A stretch of 64,000 bases of DNA from JALOLG01 sp963776935 (GCA_963776935.1 CAVZOP010000012.1:62001-126000), one strand, 5' to 3'; counted from the first letter of the stretch, positions 8,359-17,579 are shown. The notes: generated by a model from the sequence alone, not told the origin. Program-made: numbers and translations.

Positions 8359-8431
8359 GAGCCCATCGTCGCAGACGTTCGACGAGGTTGCTCAGGCGAT
8401 GAAGCCGCTCGCGACGTAGTGTGGGGTGCGC

Positions 8432-9043
<612 letters not shown>

Positions 9044-9108
9044 CACCCCGTCGACGGCGCGGGCCGTCTACTGAATGGCACGCGCTCACGCCGCGCGATG
9101 CTGACGGA

Positions 9109-10086
9109 GTGCGTGCCGTCACGATCCCGACGTACGGAGGGCCAGAGGTTCTCACGCTCGCCGACGTCGACGATCCGGTGCCGGGCCCCGACGAGATCCT
9201 CGTCCGCGTGACGCACAGCGCGTGCAATCGAGCCGACACGTTGCAACGCATGGGCGGGTACCCCGATCCCGTTCGGCGAGACGTGGAGATCCCCGGTCTC
9301 GAATACGCGGGAACGGTCGCCGCGCTCGGAGCGCGGGTGACGAACTGGGCGATCGGCGACCGCGTCATGGGGATCGAGTCGGGCGCGTGCTACGCGGAGC
9401 TCGTCGCCACGCACAGTCGCCAGGCGCTGGCGATCCCCGCCGCGATCGCGACCGAGGACGCGGCGGCGATCCCCGAGGTGTTCCTCACGGCATGGGACGC
9501 GCTCGTCGTGCAGGGCGGGCTGACGAGCGGGCGATGGGCGCTCGTCCATGCCGGTGCGTCGGGCGTCGGTACAGCGGCGATCCAGATCGCCAAGGCGATC
9601 GGTGCGCGCATCGCGGTGACGTGCTCGGCCGGAAAGGTCGACGCTTGCCGGGCGCTCGGCGCCGACCTCGTGTTCGAGCGCAGCCCACACGACTGGCTCG
9701 CCGATCTCCAGCAGGCGCTTCCGAACGGCGTCGACGTCGTGCTCGACGTCGTCGGGGGCGAGGAGGTCGACCGCAACCTGCGGGCGGTTCGCACCCAGGG
9801 CGCCATCGTCCAGGTCGGGCTGATGGGCGGCGGACAGACGCCGGTCAATGTCGGGTTGCTGCTCGTCAAACGCGTCACATGGATCGGAACCACCCTGCGC
9901 GCCCGGCCGATCGAACAGAAGATCACGCTCTGCCAACGCTTCGCGGCCGAGGTGTTGCCGCTGTTCGAGTCGGGGGTGCTGCGTCCGGTGATCGACTCGC
10001 GCTACCCGCTCGACGCCGTCGCCGACGCCCACCGCCACATGGAGGCCAACGCCAGCGTCGGCAAGATCCTGCTCGAGGTCGGGTGA
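9109..10086 (+). CDS. NAD(P)H quinone oxidoreductase, zeta-crystallin/PIG3 type
   Basis: 325 residues of the zinc-free medium-chain dehydrogenase superfamily. N-terminal GroES-like domain (NRADTLQRMGGYP, GLEYAGTV) and a Rossmann domain with the AxGxxG-type nucleotide site (HAGASGVGTAAIQIAKA). The zinc-binding cysteines of alcohol dehydrogenases are absent. Probably reduces quinones with NADPH. Start is the GTG at 9109, giving VRAVTIPTYGG, which aligns with normal family N-termini. The stop overlaps the ATG of the next gene by one base (TGATG), so the MBL gene is co-translated. Confidence 0.87.
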   Translation: MRAVTIPTYGGPEVLTLADVDDPVPGPDEILVRVTHSACNRADTLQRMGGYPDPVRRDVEIPGLEYAGTVAALGARVTNWAIGDRVMGIESGACYAELVATHSRQALAIPAAIATEDAAAIPEVFLTAWDALVVQGGLTSGRWALVHAGASGVGTAAIQIAKAIGARIAVTCSAGKVDACRALGADLVFERSPHDWLADLQQALPNGVDVVLDVVGGEEVDRNLRAVRTQGAIVQVGLMGGGQTPVNVGLLLVKRVTWIGTTLRARPIEQKITLCQRFAAEVLPLFESGVLRPVIDSRYPLDAVADAHRHMEANASVGKILLEVG

Positions 10087-11246
10087 TGGGCCCGCGGCCC
10101 CCGAAGCAGGAGCAGGAGCCGGCCGGCGACGCCGTCACCGAGGTCGCCCCCGGTGTGCTGCGCGCCCAGTTGCCGATCGACATGCCCGGCCTCGGTCATG
10201 TCAACTGCTACGTGCTGGAGGACGATCGTGGCGCGGCGATCGTCGATCCCGGTCTGGCCGGCAGCGCCTCGCGCCGCGCCCTGAAGGCGCGTCTCGCCGC
10301 GGCCGGCGTCCCGCTGCGCCGCGTGCACACCGTGATCGTGACCCACAGCCATCCCGATCACTTCGGCGCCGCCGGATGGGTGCGACACGAGACAGGCGCC
10401 GACATCATCACCCATCGCCGGTTCCGTCTGATGTGGGATCCATGGGAACCACCCGACGTCGACGTCGAGGACGCGGTCGACGGGTGCCTCGGCAACGGGG
10501 ACGTTGAGGCCAATGGGGTCGGCGACGGCGACGGCGACGGCAACCGTGTCGACGTCGACGTCGACGCGATGCGGGCCGAGCTGGCGGTGCGATCCCAGCC
10601 GCGCATGCCGTGGGATCCGGCGCCGTGGGGCGGGTCGGGGATGACGATGCCGTTGCGCCGACGTGCCCGGCTTCGAATGTCGGCTCGGTTCCCGCGCCTG
10701 TTGCGTGTTCCAGTGCCGTCGGTGCGGCTCGACGACGGCGGACCGATCCGCCTCGCCGGTCGTGAGTGGCTGGCGTTGCACACCCCCGGACACACCGAGG
10801 ACCATCTCTGCCTGTTCGACCCGACCGATGGGGTGATGTTGTCGGGCGACCACGTGCTGCCCACGATCACCCCCCACATCGGCGGCTTCGGTCCGTATCG
10901 CGACCCGCTCGCCTGCTTCTTCGACTCGCTCGACAAGGTTGCGCTGCACGGTCCCGACACGAGCATCTGCCTCCCGGCCCACGGTCATCCGTTCACCAAC
11001 CTCGTCGTGCGAGTCGACGCCATCAAGCGTCACCACCGCGAGCGACTCGACACGTTGCGGTCGGCCTTCGAGGGCATCGGTGGGCCGGCGTCGGTGAGCC
11101 AGCTGTCGGGGCATCTGTTCTCGGCCCGGGCCCAGGGTGCGATGGCCGACAGCGAGACGTTCGCCCACCTCGAGCACCTGCGCCTCGCCGGCGAGGTGGC
11201 GCGGATCGACGAGCCGACCGGCTACTCGTACGTGCCGACGGCCTGA
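10086..11246 (+). CDS. MBL-fold metallo-hydrolase
   Basis: 386 residues. The zinc motif is THSHPDHFGAAG, followed by the later ligands in HTPGHTEDHLCLF and SGDHVL, and a His in LPAHGHPF; this is the glyoxalase-II-like/RNase-Z-like MBL fold. A C-terminal winged-helix-like extension (residues 310-386) matches the LACTB2-type architecture. Between the second and third motif lies an acidic insertion with GDGDGDG and VDVDVDA repeats (near residues 145-160) that is unlike the rest of the protein. One-base overlap with the upstream oxidoreductase indicates an operon. Confidence 0.85.
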   Translation: MGPRPPKQEQEPAGDAVTEVAPGVLRAQLPIDMPGLGHVNCYVLEDDRGAAIVDPGLAGSASRRALKARLAAAGVPLRRVHTVIVTHSHPDHFGAAGWVRHETGADIITHRRFRLMWDPWEPPDVDVEDAVDGCLGNGDVEANGVGDGDGDGNRVDVDVDAMRAELAVRSQPRMPWDPAPWGGSGMTMPLRRRARLRMSARFPRLLRVPVPSVRLDDGGPIRLAGREWLALHTPGHTEDHLCLFDPTDGVMLSGDHVLPTITPHIGGFGPYRDPLACFFDSLDKVALHGPDTSICLPAHGHPFTNLVVRVDAIKRHHRERLDTLRSAFEGIGGPASVSQLSGHLFSARAQGAMADSETFAHLEHLRLAGEVARIDEPTGYSYVPTA

Positions 11247-11349
11247 TCACGCCACGTCCGTCGCGGTGGATTCGCCGCCAGGAAAAGCGCGAGGCCGACG
11301 CTGATCGGCGCTCTGGACGGGTGGAACGACACCCGAAAGGACGCCACCG

Positions 11350-11925
11350 ATGTCAGTCACAGACGTAGCGCGTATTTCAGGGGTTCCACGCGGATCAAGT
11401 CTTCGAGGAGCCGACATGACACTGATCAACGCTGCCACTCTCCAAACGACGTCCCGGACGGTCGTTCCGAGCTGGGAATTCGACCCGTTCAACGCGTTCG
11501 ACACGCTCGAGATCTTCGAGACGCTCGAGACTTTCGACACTTTGTCGCTGGCGACGGTGCCGGAACCGACGCTCGACGACCTCGCCGTGCTCGATCTGGA
11601 GGCGCTCGACCTGCTCGACGACGAGCCGCGGGGCACGAGCTACGCCCGTTGCTCCGACGGCAACGGGACGCTGAGTCATCTGTTCTTCTCCGATGACGAC
11701 TTCGACATCGCCCGTGCCAAGGCGATCTGCTCCAAGTGCGGGCTCCGCGAGGCCTGCCTCGGTGGCGCCCTGGAGCGTGGCGAGGTGGCTGGTGTGTGGG
11801 GCGGCGAGCTGGTGGAGGACGGGGCGGTCGTGGTGCTCAAGCGCCGTCGTGGCCGCCCGCCGAAGGTGGCCCGGCCGGTTCTCGTCGTCGACGAGGTTCC
11901 GCTGCCGCCGCATCTCGTCGCGTGA
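11350..11925 (+). CDS. WhiB-family iron-sulfur regulator with AT-hook tail (long form)
   Basis: 191 residues. WhiB core: Cys101, Cys127, Cys130, Cys136 in the C-xn-C-xx-C-x5-C pattern that binds a [4Fe-4S] cluster, then the GVWGG turn (148-152). A basic RRRGRPPK (165-172) resembles the AT-hook of WhiB7. The N-terminal 95 residues are acidic with FDTLEIFETLETFDTL repeats, absent from the downstream paralogue. Two starts are plausible: ATG 11350 after AAAGGA, or ATG 11416 after GAGGAG. Such proteins act with the primary sigma factor at promoters. Paralogue at 12470; together they bracket a small gene and a terminator. Confidence 0.85.
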   Translation: MSVTDVARISGVPRGSSLRGADMTLINAATLQTTSRTVVPSWEFDPFNAFDTLEIFETLETFDTLSLATVPEPTLDDLAVLDLEALDLLDDEPRGTSYARCSDGNGTLSHLFFSDDDFDIARAKAICSKCGLREACLGGALERGEVAGVWGGELVEDGAVVVLKRRRGRPPKVARPVLVVDEVPLPPHLVA

Positions 11926-12073
11926 CCTGCGACACATCGTTGAATCTCGCCGCCGGCTGAGTCGCGAAACCTCCTTGACCGCGACCGTCGCGGCGTGGTT
12001 GTGTAGTCCCCGCTGCGCCGTTTTGGGCGCGGCGCGACCCCGACCGACCAACCTCAAGCAACGAGGCCTACCG

Positions 12074-12355
12074 ATGATCCGCACCCTCACGAACACGCAC
12101 CGCTTGGGCCACCAGCCCAGCCGCGCGCGCTTCGATGGCGCGATCGGTCAGGCTTGGCAGGGTCGTTCCAAGGATCGTTACAGCGATCTCGGCAGCTGCG
12201 CCGGCGCCCACCCGTCCACTTCCCGGACGTACGTGGCTCGACAGGCCAACGCCACCGACGCATCGCCAGCGGCCTCCACGTTTGACGGCATTCTCGCCGT
12301 CCCGACGATGTGGACCAAGTCCGCCACCCGGCACCTCGCACCGAGGTCGACGTAA
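12074..12355 (+). CDS. Hypothetical small protein between two WhiB genes
   Basis: 93 residues, no family recognised. The sequence is basic and Ser/Thr/Ala-rich, with no membrane segment or signal peptide. Support for translation: GAGG 7 nt before the ATG, and a strong intrinsic terminator 25 bp after the stop. Ala/Gly-rich composition without repeats leaves fold and function unknown. Being enclosed in the WhiB island it may be a target or partner of the WhiB proteins (inference). It could also be a non-coding transcript with a chance reading frame. Confidence 0.45.
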   Translation: MIRTLTNTHRLGHQPSRARFDGAIGQAWQGRSKDRYSDLGSCAGAHPSTSRTYVARQANATDASPAASTFDGILAVPTMWTKSATRHLAPRST

Positions 12356-12379
12356 CCAGACGTCGAAGTCACCTCACCG

Positions 12380-12420
12380 AGGCCGCCGGGTTCCGACCCG
12401 GCGGCCTTCTTCGTTTTTCC
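12380..12420 (+). terminator. Strong intrinsic terminator before the second WhiB gene
   Basis: GGCCGCCGGGT and ACCCGGCGGCC form an 11-bp perfect GC stem with a TCCG loop, followed by TTCTTCGTTTTT. It ends the unit with the 93-residue gene and isolates the downstream WhiB gene. Confidence 0.88.
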
Positions 12421-12469
12421 GCCCGCCTCCCACACCCAACCGAACCATCACAGCGAACAGGACAGATCC

Positions 12470-12790
12470 ATGACCACCATCGATTTCGAAACGATCACCA
12501 TCGCTCTCAAGGCCCCTGTCGCACGGTGTGCCGACGGCAACGGAACGCTCACCCCGCTGTTCTTCTCCGATCACGTCATCGACATCGCTCGTGCCAAGGC
12601 GATCTGCGCCAAGTGCGCGTTGCGCGTCGAGTGCCTCGCGGGCGCGCTCGAACGGGAGGAACCCTGGGGTGTGTGGGGTGGTGAGTTGATCGCCACGGGC
12701 CGCATCGTCGCCCACAAGCGACCATGCGGTCGACCACCGAAACGACCGAGACCCGAGCTCGTCATCGACGAGATGGGTGTCGTCGCCTAG
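12470..12790 (+). CDS. WhiB-family iron-sulfur regulator with AT-hook tail (short form)
   Basis: 106 residues, essentially only the WhiB core: Cys20, Cys46, Cys49 and Cys55 for the [4Fe-4S] cluster, GVWGG at 67-71, and a basic GRPPK (87-91). It shares ADGNGTL/SDGNGTL, FFSD and IARAKAIC with the WhiB at 11350, so the two are paralogues from a local duplication; only this one lacks the acidic N-terminal extension. AGGA precedes the ATG. It is preceded by an intrinsic terminator, so it should have its own promoter in or beyond that region. Target genes cannot be told from sequence. Confidence 0.87.
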   Translation: MTTIDFETITIALKAPVARCADGNGTLTPLFFSDHVIDIARAKAICAKCALRVECLAGALEREEPWGVWGGELIATGRIVAHKRPCGRPPKRPRPELVIDEMGVVA

Positions 12791-12807
12791 CCCTTCCGAG
12801 TTGCTCC

Positions 12808-12826
12808 CCCCGGCGGGAAGCCGGGG
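12808..12826 (+). terminator. Weak hairpin after the second WhiB gene
   Basis: CCCCGGC, loop GGGAA, GCCGGGG: 7-bp stem just past the stop codon, without a T-tract. It lies immediately before the promoter of the TlpA-like gene. Confidence 0.35.
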
Positions 12827-12833
12827 CCGTCGT

Positions 12834-12839
12834 TAGCCT
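12834..12839 (+). promoter_or_regulatory. -10 box of leaderless TlpA-like gene
   Basis: TAGCCT, 6 nt before the ATG at 12846; same hexamer as before asd, nadE and the MBL gene at 58907. Confidence 0.45.
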
Positions 12840-12845
12840 GACGCC

Positions 12846-13439
12846 ATGGCTTGGCGGCCCCGGCTCCCCGTGCTCGTGCTGTGCGGAGCCATCGCTGGCG
12901 GGCTGCTCGGCGGCTGGGCGCTGAGCCGGGTGGTGATCGGCGACCCCGACACCGGCCCGGACGACGTCGACAGTGTCGTGCTCGACGAACCGGGCGAGTA
13001 CCAACAACCGGTCGACGGCGAGAATCGCGACGTCGACGGTGACCACCTGCCAGACGTGGTGCTCACCGACGCCGCCGGCCTCGAGATCCGCACCGCGTCG
13101 CTCGTCGGGCAGCCGCTCGTCGTCAACCTGTGGTACTCGACGTGCATCCCGTGCAAGCGCGAGCTGGCCGAGTTCGCAACCGTCCACCGTGAGGTCGGCG
13201 ACAGGATCCGGTTCGTCGGGATCAATCCGTTCGACTCGGTCGACGTGATGGAACGCTTCGCCGGCGATCGTGGCGTGGGATACGAGTTGTTGCGCGACGA
13301 GGCCGGCGCGTTCGTCGACGCCGCCGGCGTGGTGAGCTTCCCTGTCACGCTGTTCGTCGACGCCGACGGCGTGATCGTCGCCCACACCGGCGAGCTCGAC
13401 GGCGACGAGCTGCGGGCGCGCATCGAGGAGCTGTTCTAG
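12846..13439 (+). CDS. Membrane-anchored TlpA/ResA-like thiol-disulfide protein
   Basis: 197 residues. Residues 8-30 are a hydrophobic signal anchor, so the thioredoxin-like domain faces outside. The redox motif is C100-I-P-C103 in LWYSTCIPCKRE, and the cis-Pro is in VVSFPVTLFVD. TlpA-like proteins reduce disulfides in apocytochromes or other exported proteins and take electrons from CcdA. The ccdA gene follows with no spacing (TAG then GTG), which strongly supports that partnership. Start ATG 12846 with a -10 box 6 nt upstream. Confidence 0.87.
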   Translation: MAWRPRLPVLVLCGAIAGGLLGGWALSRVVIGDPDTGPDDVDSVVLDEPGEYQQPVDGENRDVDGDHLPDVVLTDAAGLEIRTASLVGQPLVVNLWYSTCIPCKRELAEFATVHREVGDRIRFVGINPFDSVDVMERFAGDRGVGYELLRDEAGAFVDAAGVVSFPVTLFVDADGVIVAHTGELDGDELRARIEELF

Positions 13440-14291
13440 GTGGGGCTGTCGTTCCTCCGTGGGCTGGTGGCCGCCGTGAACCCGTGCGGGTTCATCCTGC
13501 TGCCCACCTATCTCATGTACTTCCTCGGGATGCAGGGTCAGCACCCCGGTTCGCAGCGGGCGTCGATCCGCCGCGCCCTCGTGGTGAGCGCTGCGGTGTC
13601 GGCGGGCTTCCTCACGGTGTTCGTCGCGGCGGGCCTGATCTCGGTGCACTTCACGCAGTGGATCAACAGGAACGCCCGCTACGCGACCGTCGTGATCGGC
13701 GTCGCGCTGGTCGTGCTCGGCGTCGTCATGTTGTTCGGCTACAAGCTCCCGATCTCCACGCCGAAGCTCGATGTCGGCGGACGGCGACGCACCATCGGCT
13801 CGATGTTCGTCTACGGGATCGCCTACGCGGTGGCGTCGATCGGTTGCACGATCGGGTTGTTCCTCGCCACGTTGTTGGGCAGCACCCGCTCCGACGGGGT
13901 GCTGAGCGGGGTCGCCAACGTCGTCGCCTACGGCGTCGGGATGTCGTTGGTCGTCACCGCCCTCACCGTCACGCTCGCCGTCGCCAACACCGGTCTGCTG
14001 CACGTGCTCCGCACCGGCATGCGTCACGTCGAGACGATCGCCGCCGTGTTCGTCGTCCTGTCCGGGCTGTACCTCATGTACTACTTCTGGGTCGTCGACG
14101 TGAACGAGGACGCGGCGCCGATCACGAACCAGGTCGAGGACCTCCAGAACTGGATCCTCGTGCGGCTCAGCGACAACTGGCAGACCTTGGCGCTCGTGCT
14201 CGGCGCGATCGTCGTCGCCGCGATCCTGTACGTGTCCGTGCGATCCGACGACAGCGACGACGTCGCACCAGGGCTACCGTCGCCGGAGTGA
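13440..14291 (+). CDS. ccdA: CcdA-type transmembrane thiol-disulfide electron carrier
   Basis: 283 residues with six predicted membrane segments. The first carries NPCGFILLP and the fourth SIGCTIGLFL, giving the pair of membrane cysteines that pass electrons from cytoplasmic thioredoxin to extracytoplasmic partners, here the TlpA-like protein directly upstream. The C-terminus has an additional hydrophobic segment and an acidic tail. GTG start abuts the upstream stop; its TGA overlaps the GTG of the NUDIX gene (GTGA), so three genes are co-translated. Role in cytochrome c maturation or general envelope redox control is inferred. Confidence 0.9.
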   Translation: MGLSFLRGLVAAVNPCGFILLPTYLMYFLGMQGQHPGSQRASIRRALVVSAAVSAGFLTVFVAAGLISVHFTQWINRNARYATVVIGVALVVLGVVMLFGYKLPISTPKLDVGGRRRTIGSMFVYGIAYAVASIGCTIGLFLATLLGSTRSDGVLSGVANVVAYGVGMSLVVTALTVTLAVANTGLLHVLRTGMRHVETIAAVFVVLSGLYLMYYFWVVDVNEDAAPITNQVEDLQNWILVRLSDNWQTLALVLGAIVVAAILYVSVRSDDSDDVAPGLPSPE

Positions 14292-15142
14292 GTGATCTGC
14301 TCGACCCCAGCGCCGTGCCGCTGAGCCCGGCGGCGACGGTGATGCTGGTGCGCGACGGCGACGACGGGCTCGAGGTGTTCATGCTCCGGCGCGCCCTCGG
14401 CGCTTCGTTCGCCGGCGGGGTGTACGTGTTCCCTGGCGGTCGGGTCGATGCGGGCGACCACGCCGACGAGTTGGAGGCGATCTGCGACGATCTCGGCGAC
14501 CGGCAGGCGAGCGCCCGTCTCGGCCTCGATCGTGGCGGACTTGCCTACTGGGTGGCCGCCATCCGTGAGTGCTTCGAGGAGGCTGGGGTCCTGCTCGCCC
14601 GGCGGGTCGGCGGTGACGCCGCGGTCCGCTTCGACGATCCGGCGATCGAGCAGCGGTTCGGCACCGCCCGTCGGGCGGTGCACAGCGGTGAGCTCTCGCT
14701 CGTCGATCTCTGCGCCCGCGAGGGATTGCGGCTCATCACCGATCTCGTGCAGTACGTCGCCCACTGGATCACCCCGATCGGCGAGCCGAAGCGGTTCGAC
14801 ACACGGTTCTTCCTGGCGCTGGCGCCCGCCGCCCAGGAGCCGCTCCACGACGACGCGGAGACGATCGCCAGCTTGTGGGTCACCCCTCGCGACGCGCTGG
14901 CGAGGAACGCCGCCGGCGAGCTGCAGCTGTACGCGCCCACGATCCACAACCTCGAGTTCCTCGACCGGCACGCGACGGCCGAGATGGCGCTCGCCGCCGG
15001 TGCGGCGATCGGGTCGCCGCCGGCGATCCTGCCCCGCCTGCGCTTCGGCGCCGACGGTCGGTTCGCCGGGGTGGTGCTCCCAGACCACGCCGACTACGAG
15101 TCGATCCCGGTGCCGACCACCGTCCAACGCGGCCGTAACTGA
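14288..15142 (+). CDS. NUDIX hydrolase, NUDT19-like with interrupted box
   Basis: 284 residues. The Nudix box is split, as in the NUDT19 family: GGRVDAGDHADEL comes first, then an insertion of some 30 residues, then AAIRECFEEAGVLL with the catalytic REUxEE portion. The substrate-side sequence PLSPAATVMLVRD and the C-terminal HWITPIGEPKRFDTRFF are typical of this branch, which includes CoA-diphosphohydrolases. Specificity is not shown by the sequence. GTG start overlaps the ccdA stop. Followed after 28 bp by a glycosyltransferase. Confidence 0.85.
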   Translation: MSDLLDPSAVPLSPAATVMLVRDGDDGLEVFMLRRALGASFAGGVYVFPGGRVDAGDHADELEAICDDLGDRQASARLGLDRGGLAYWVAAIRECFEEAGVLLARRVGGDAAVRFDDPAIEQRFGTARRAVHSGELSLVDLCAREGLRLITDLVQYVAHWITPIGEPKRFDTRFFLALAPAAQEPLHDDAETIASLWVTPRDALARNAAGELQLYAPTIHNLEFLDRHATAEMALAAGAAIGSPPAILPRLRFGADGRFAGVVLPDHADYESIPVPTTVQRGRN

Positions 15143-15170
15143 GCGCCGACGATCCGTGCCGGGCTCCCGC

Positions 15171-16325
15171 ATGTTGTTCACGTGCCGGCCGCTGGCCGGT
15201 CACTACGAACCACTCGTCCCGCTCGCGGTGGCGGCCAGGGCGGCCGGTCACGAGGTCGCCTTCGCCACCGGCGAGCCGTACGACGACCGAGCCCGCGCGG
15301 CGGGGTTCGAGGCGTTCCGTGTGGGGCCGGGCGAGGCCTTCAGAGCCGAGTGGGCGCCGCGCTTCCCGGGTTTCGACCGGCTCGTCGGCGACGAGCAGCG
15401 CCGGTTCTTCCTGACCGAGGTGTTCGCCAACCTCGAGCTGGTGCCTCGAGCCGAGGACCTCGAGCTCGTCGTCGACGCATGGGAGCCGGCGATGCTCGTG
15501 CACGAGGTGGCCGAGCTCGCCGCTCCACTGGTTGCCGCGGCGCGGAGGATCCCCTACGTCGATGTGAGCTACGGGCCGTTGATCCCGTTCGCTCTGTTGC
15601 ACGCGACGGGCGAGGCGGCGGCTCCGCACTGGCAGGCTCGGGGCCTCGAACCGGATCCGCTCGCAGGACTGCTCCGCCACTTGTACGTGGACACCTGCCC
15701 GCCGGCACTGCAGAACCCTGAGATCGCGCGCGTCGCCGCGGTGCAGGGCCTCCGCCCCGCCGCCGCCGAGGTGCCCACCGCCGACCCACCGGCGTGGCTC
15801 GATCGACTCGGTGGCATGCCCATCGTGTATCTGACGATGGGAACGATCTGGAACCGCGACGTCGACATGTTCCGCCATGTGATCGAGGCGCTGCGCGACG
15901 AGCCGCTCGCGCTGGTCGTCACGGTCGGACGCCTCAACGATCCGGAGGCGCTGGGTCCCCAGCCCGACAACGTCGTCGTGCACCGGTACGTCCCGCAGGC
16001 ACTCGTGCTCGGCCGGTGCGCCGCGGTCGTCGCCCACGGAGGTTCCGGCACGACACTCGGCGCGCTCGCCTACGGGCTGCCGCTCCTCGTCATCCCCCAA
16101 GGAGCCGACCAGTACTCGAACGCCGACCGGGTGGTCGCGGCCGGCGCCGGCCGTCGTCTCCTGCGCGACGAGGTGACGGTCCCGGCTGTCCGGGAGTCGG
16201 TGCGCGCGCTGCTCGATGACCCCGGCTACCGCCGTGCCGCCGAAGGGATCCGAGCCGAGATCCGCGTGATGCCCACACCCGAACAGGCGATCAGCAGGTT
16301 CGAAGAGCTGCTCGCGACCGCGTGA
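15171..16325 (+). CDS. Glycosyltransferase, MGT/GT1 family
   Basis: 384 residues with the GT-B fold of UDP-glucuronosyltransferase-like macrolide glycosyltransferases: an N-terminal GHYEPLVPLAVAARAAGHEV acceptor-domain start, and C-terminal donor signature AHGGSGTTLGALAYGLPLL followed by PQGADQYSNADRV. These enzymes glycosylate lipids, natural products or pigments; acceptor unknown. The ATG at 15171 gives MLFTCRPLAGH, the normal family N-terminus; a GTG at 15156 is also in frame. Same strand and close to the NUDIX gene, so probably in the same operon. Confidence 0.85.
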   Translation: MLFTCRPLAGHYEPLVPLAVAARAAGHEVAFATGEPYDDRARAAGFEAFRVGPGEAFRAEWAPRFPGFDRLVGDEQRRFFLTEVFANLELVPRAEDLELVVDAWEPAMLVHEVAELAAPLVAAARRIPYVDVSYGPLIPFALLHATGEAAAPHWQARGLEPDPLAGLLRHLYVDTCPPALQNPEIARVAAVQGLRPAAAEVPTADPPAWLDRLGGMPIVYLTMGTIWNRDVDMFRHVIEALRDEPLALVVTVGRLNDPEALGPQPDNVVVHRYVPQALVLGRCAAVVAHGGSGTTLGALAYGLPLLVIPQGADQYSNADRVVAAGAGRRLLRDEVTVPAVRESVRALLDDPGYRRAAEGIRAEIRVMPTPEQAISRFEELLATA

Positions 16326-16336
16326 CCCGGCGCGCG

Positions 16337-17566
16337 TCAGCGCTTCGGACCGAGGGCGGCCTCGACCGCTTCGAGCATGCGTGCCGAGCAACCCGCCATG
16401 TCGACCGCCGGAGCGGTGGCCGGCGGTGCGATCTCGGCGACGATCCGCGCCGCGATCGCGCGGAACACGTCGGCCGCGGCACTGTCGCCGTCGATCGAGA
16501 TCGGCGTGCCCGAATCGCCGCCGGCGGACACGGCAGGTTCGAGTGGCACCTGGCCCAGCAACGGGGCGCCGATCGCCTCGGCCAGGGCACTCCCACCGCC
16601 CGAACCGAACAGCTCGTACTCGTTGCCGTCGTCGCACGTGAAGCTGCTCATGTTCTCGATCACGCCGACGACGCGCAGGAAGCTGCGCCGGGCCATGTCG
16701 GCGGCCCGCTGGGCGACCTTCTGAGCGGCCAACGCCGGAGTGGTGACGATCACGAGGTCGGTGCGCGGGAGGAGGCGGGCGAGCCCCATCTGGACGTCGC
16801 CGGTTCCCGGCGGCATGTCGATCAGCAGGTAGTCGAGATCTCCCCAATGGACGTCGCGCAGGAACTGCTCGACCGCCTTGGTGAGCATCAGGCCCCGCCA
16901 CATCAGCGCCGTCTCCTCGCCGACGAGGAAGCCGGTCGACACGACCTTGAGCTTGCCGCGGCCGACCTGACGCTCGTTGGGGATGATCTTGGGCTTGTCC
17001 GACCCCTCTCTCCGCGTCGCCTCCATGCGTTCGGAGATGCCGAGCAGCCGGGGAACCGAGAACCCCCAGATGTCGGCGTCGAGCACGCCGACGATGTTGC
17101 CGGTGGCCGCCAGGGCGGCGGCGAGGTTGACCGTGACCGAGCTCTTGCCGACGCCGCCCTTGCCACTGGCGATGGCCAGTACGCGACACGACAGCGGGAC
17201 CTCGGTGTCGGGCGCCAGCTCACGGGCGTGCCAGCGGGCCTTGAGCATCACCTCGGTGCGCTCGTCGGAGTTCATCTCGCCCCACACGATGTGCACGCCG
17301 GTGACGCCGGGGTGGACACCGATCCGCGTCTCGACCTCACGCTTGATGTCGGCGCGCAGCGGGCAGCCACCGATGGTCAGCTTGATACCGACCGTGACGG
17401 TGCCGTCGGGATCGATGTCGACGGAGGGCACCATCCCGAGCGACACGATGTCGGCCCCGAGCTCGGGATCGATGACCGACTCGAGCACGGCGAGGACCTC
17501 GTCACGAGTCGGGGGCGCAACCGTCACCGTGTCGGTCGGCCCTGAATCCGTCGGCCGCTGTCCCAT
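16337..17566 (-). CDS. mrp: Mrp/ApbC-type Fe-S cluster carrier ATPase
   Basis: 409 residues. Residues 22-95 are an MIP18/DUF59 domain (VLESVIDPELGADIV), then a deviant Walker A SGKGGVGKSS (134-143) and the DMPPGTGD motif of Mrp/NBP35 ATPases that carry [4Fe-4S] clusters to apoproteins. The usual CxxC near the C-terminal third is incomplete: only one Cys is left in MSSFTCDDGNEYELFG. The ATG at 17566 is 7 nt after a TAAAAT box, so leaderless. Divergent from sufR with 40 bp between, and next to an A-type carrier: a small Fe-S biogenesis locus. Confidence 0.92.
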   Translation of the reverse strand: MGQRPTDSGPTDTVTVAPPTRDEVLAVLESVIDPELGADIVSLGMVPSVDIDPDGTVTVGIKLTIGGCPLRADIKREVETRIGVHPGVTGVHIVWGEMNSDERTEVMLKARWHARELAPDTEVPLSCRVLAIASGKGGVGKSSVTVNLAAALAATGNIVGVLDADIWGFSVPRLLGISERMEATRREGSDKPKIIPNERQVGRGKLKVVSTGFLVGEETALMWRGLMLTKAVEQFLRDVHWGDLDYLLIDMPPGTGDVQMGLARLLPRTDLVIVTTPALAAQKVAQRAADMARRSFLRVVGVIENMSSFTCDDGNEYELFGSGGGSALAEAIGAPLLGQVPLEPAVSAGGDSGTPISIDGDSAAADVFRAIAARIVAEIAPPATAPAVDMAGCSARMLEAVEAALGPKR

Positions 17567-17573
17567 GGGACGT

Positions 17574-17579
17574 ATTTTA
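17574..17579 (-). promoter_or_regulatory. -10 box of leaderless mrp
   Basis: TAAAAT on the minus strand, 7 nt before the mrp ATG (17566). Matches the TATAAT consensus at 5 of 6. Confidence 0.6.
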
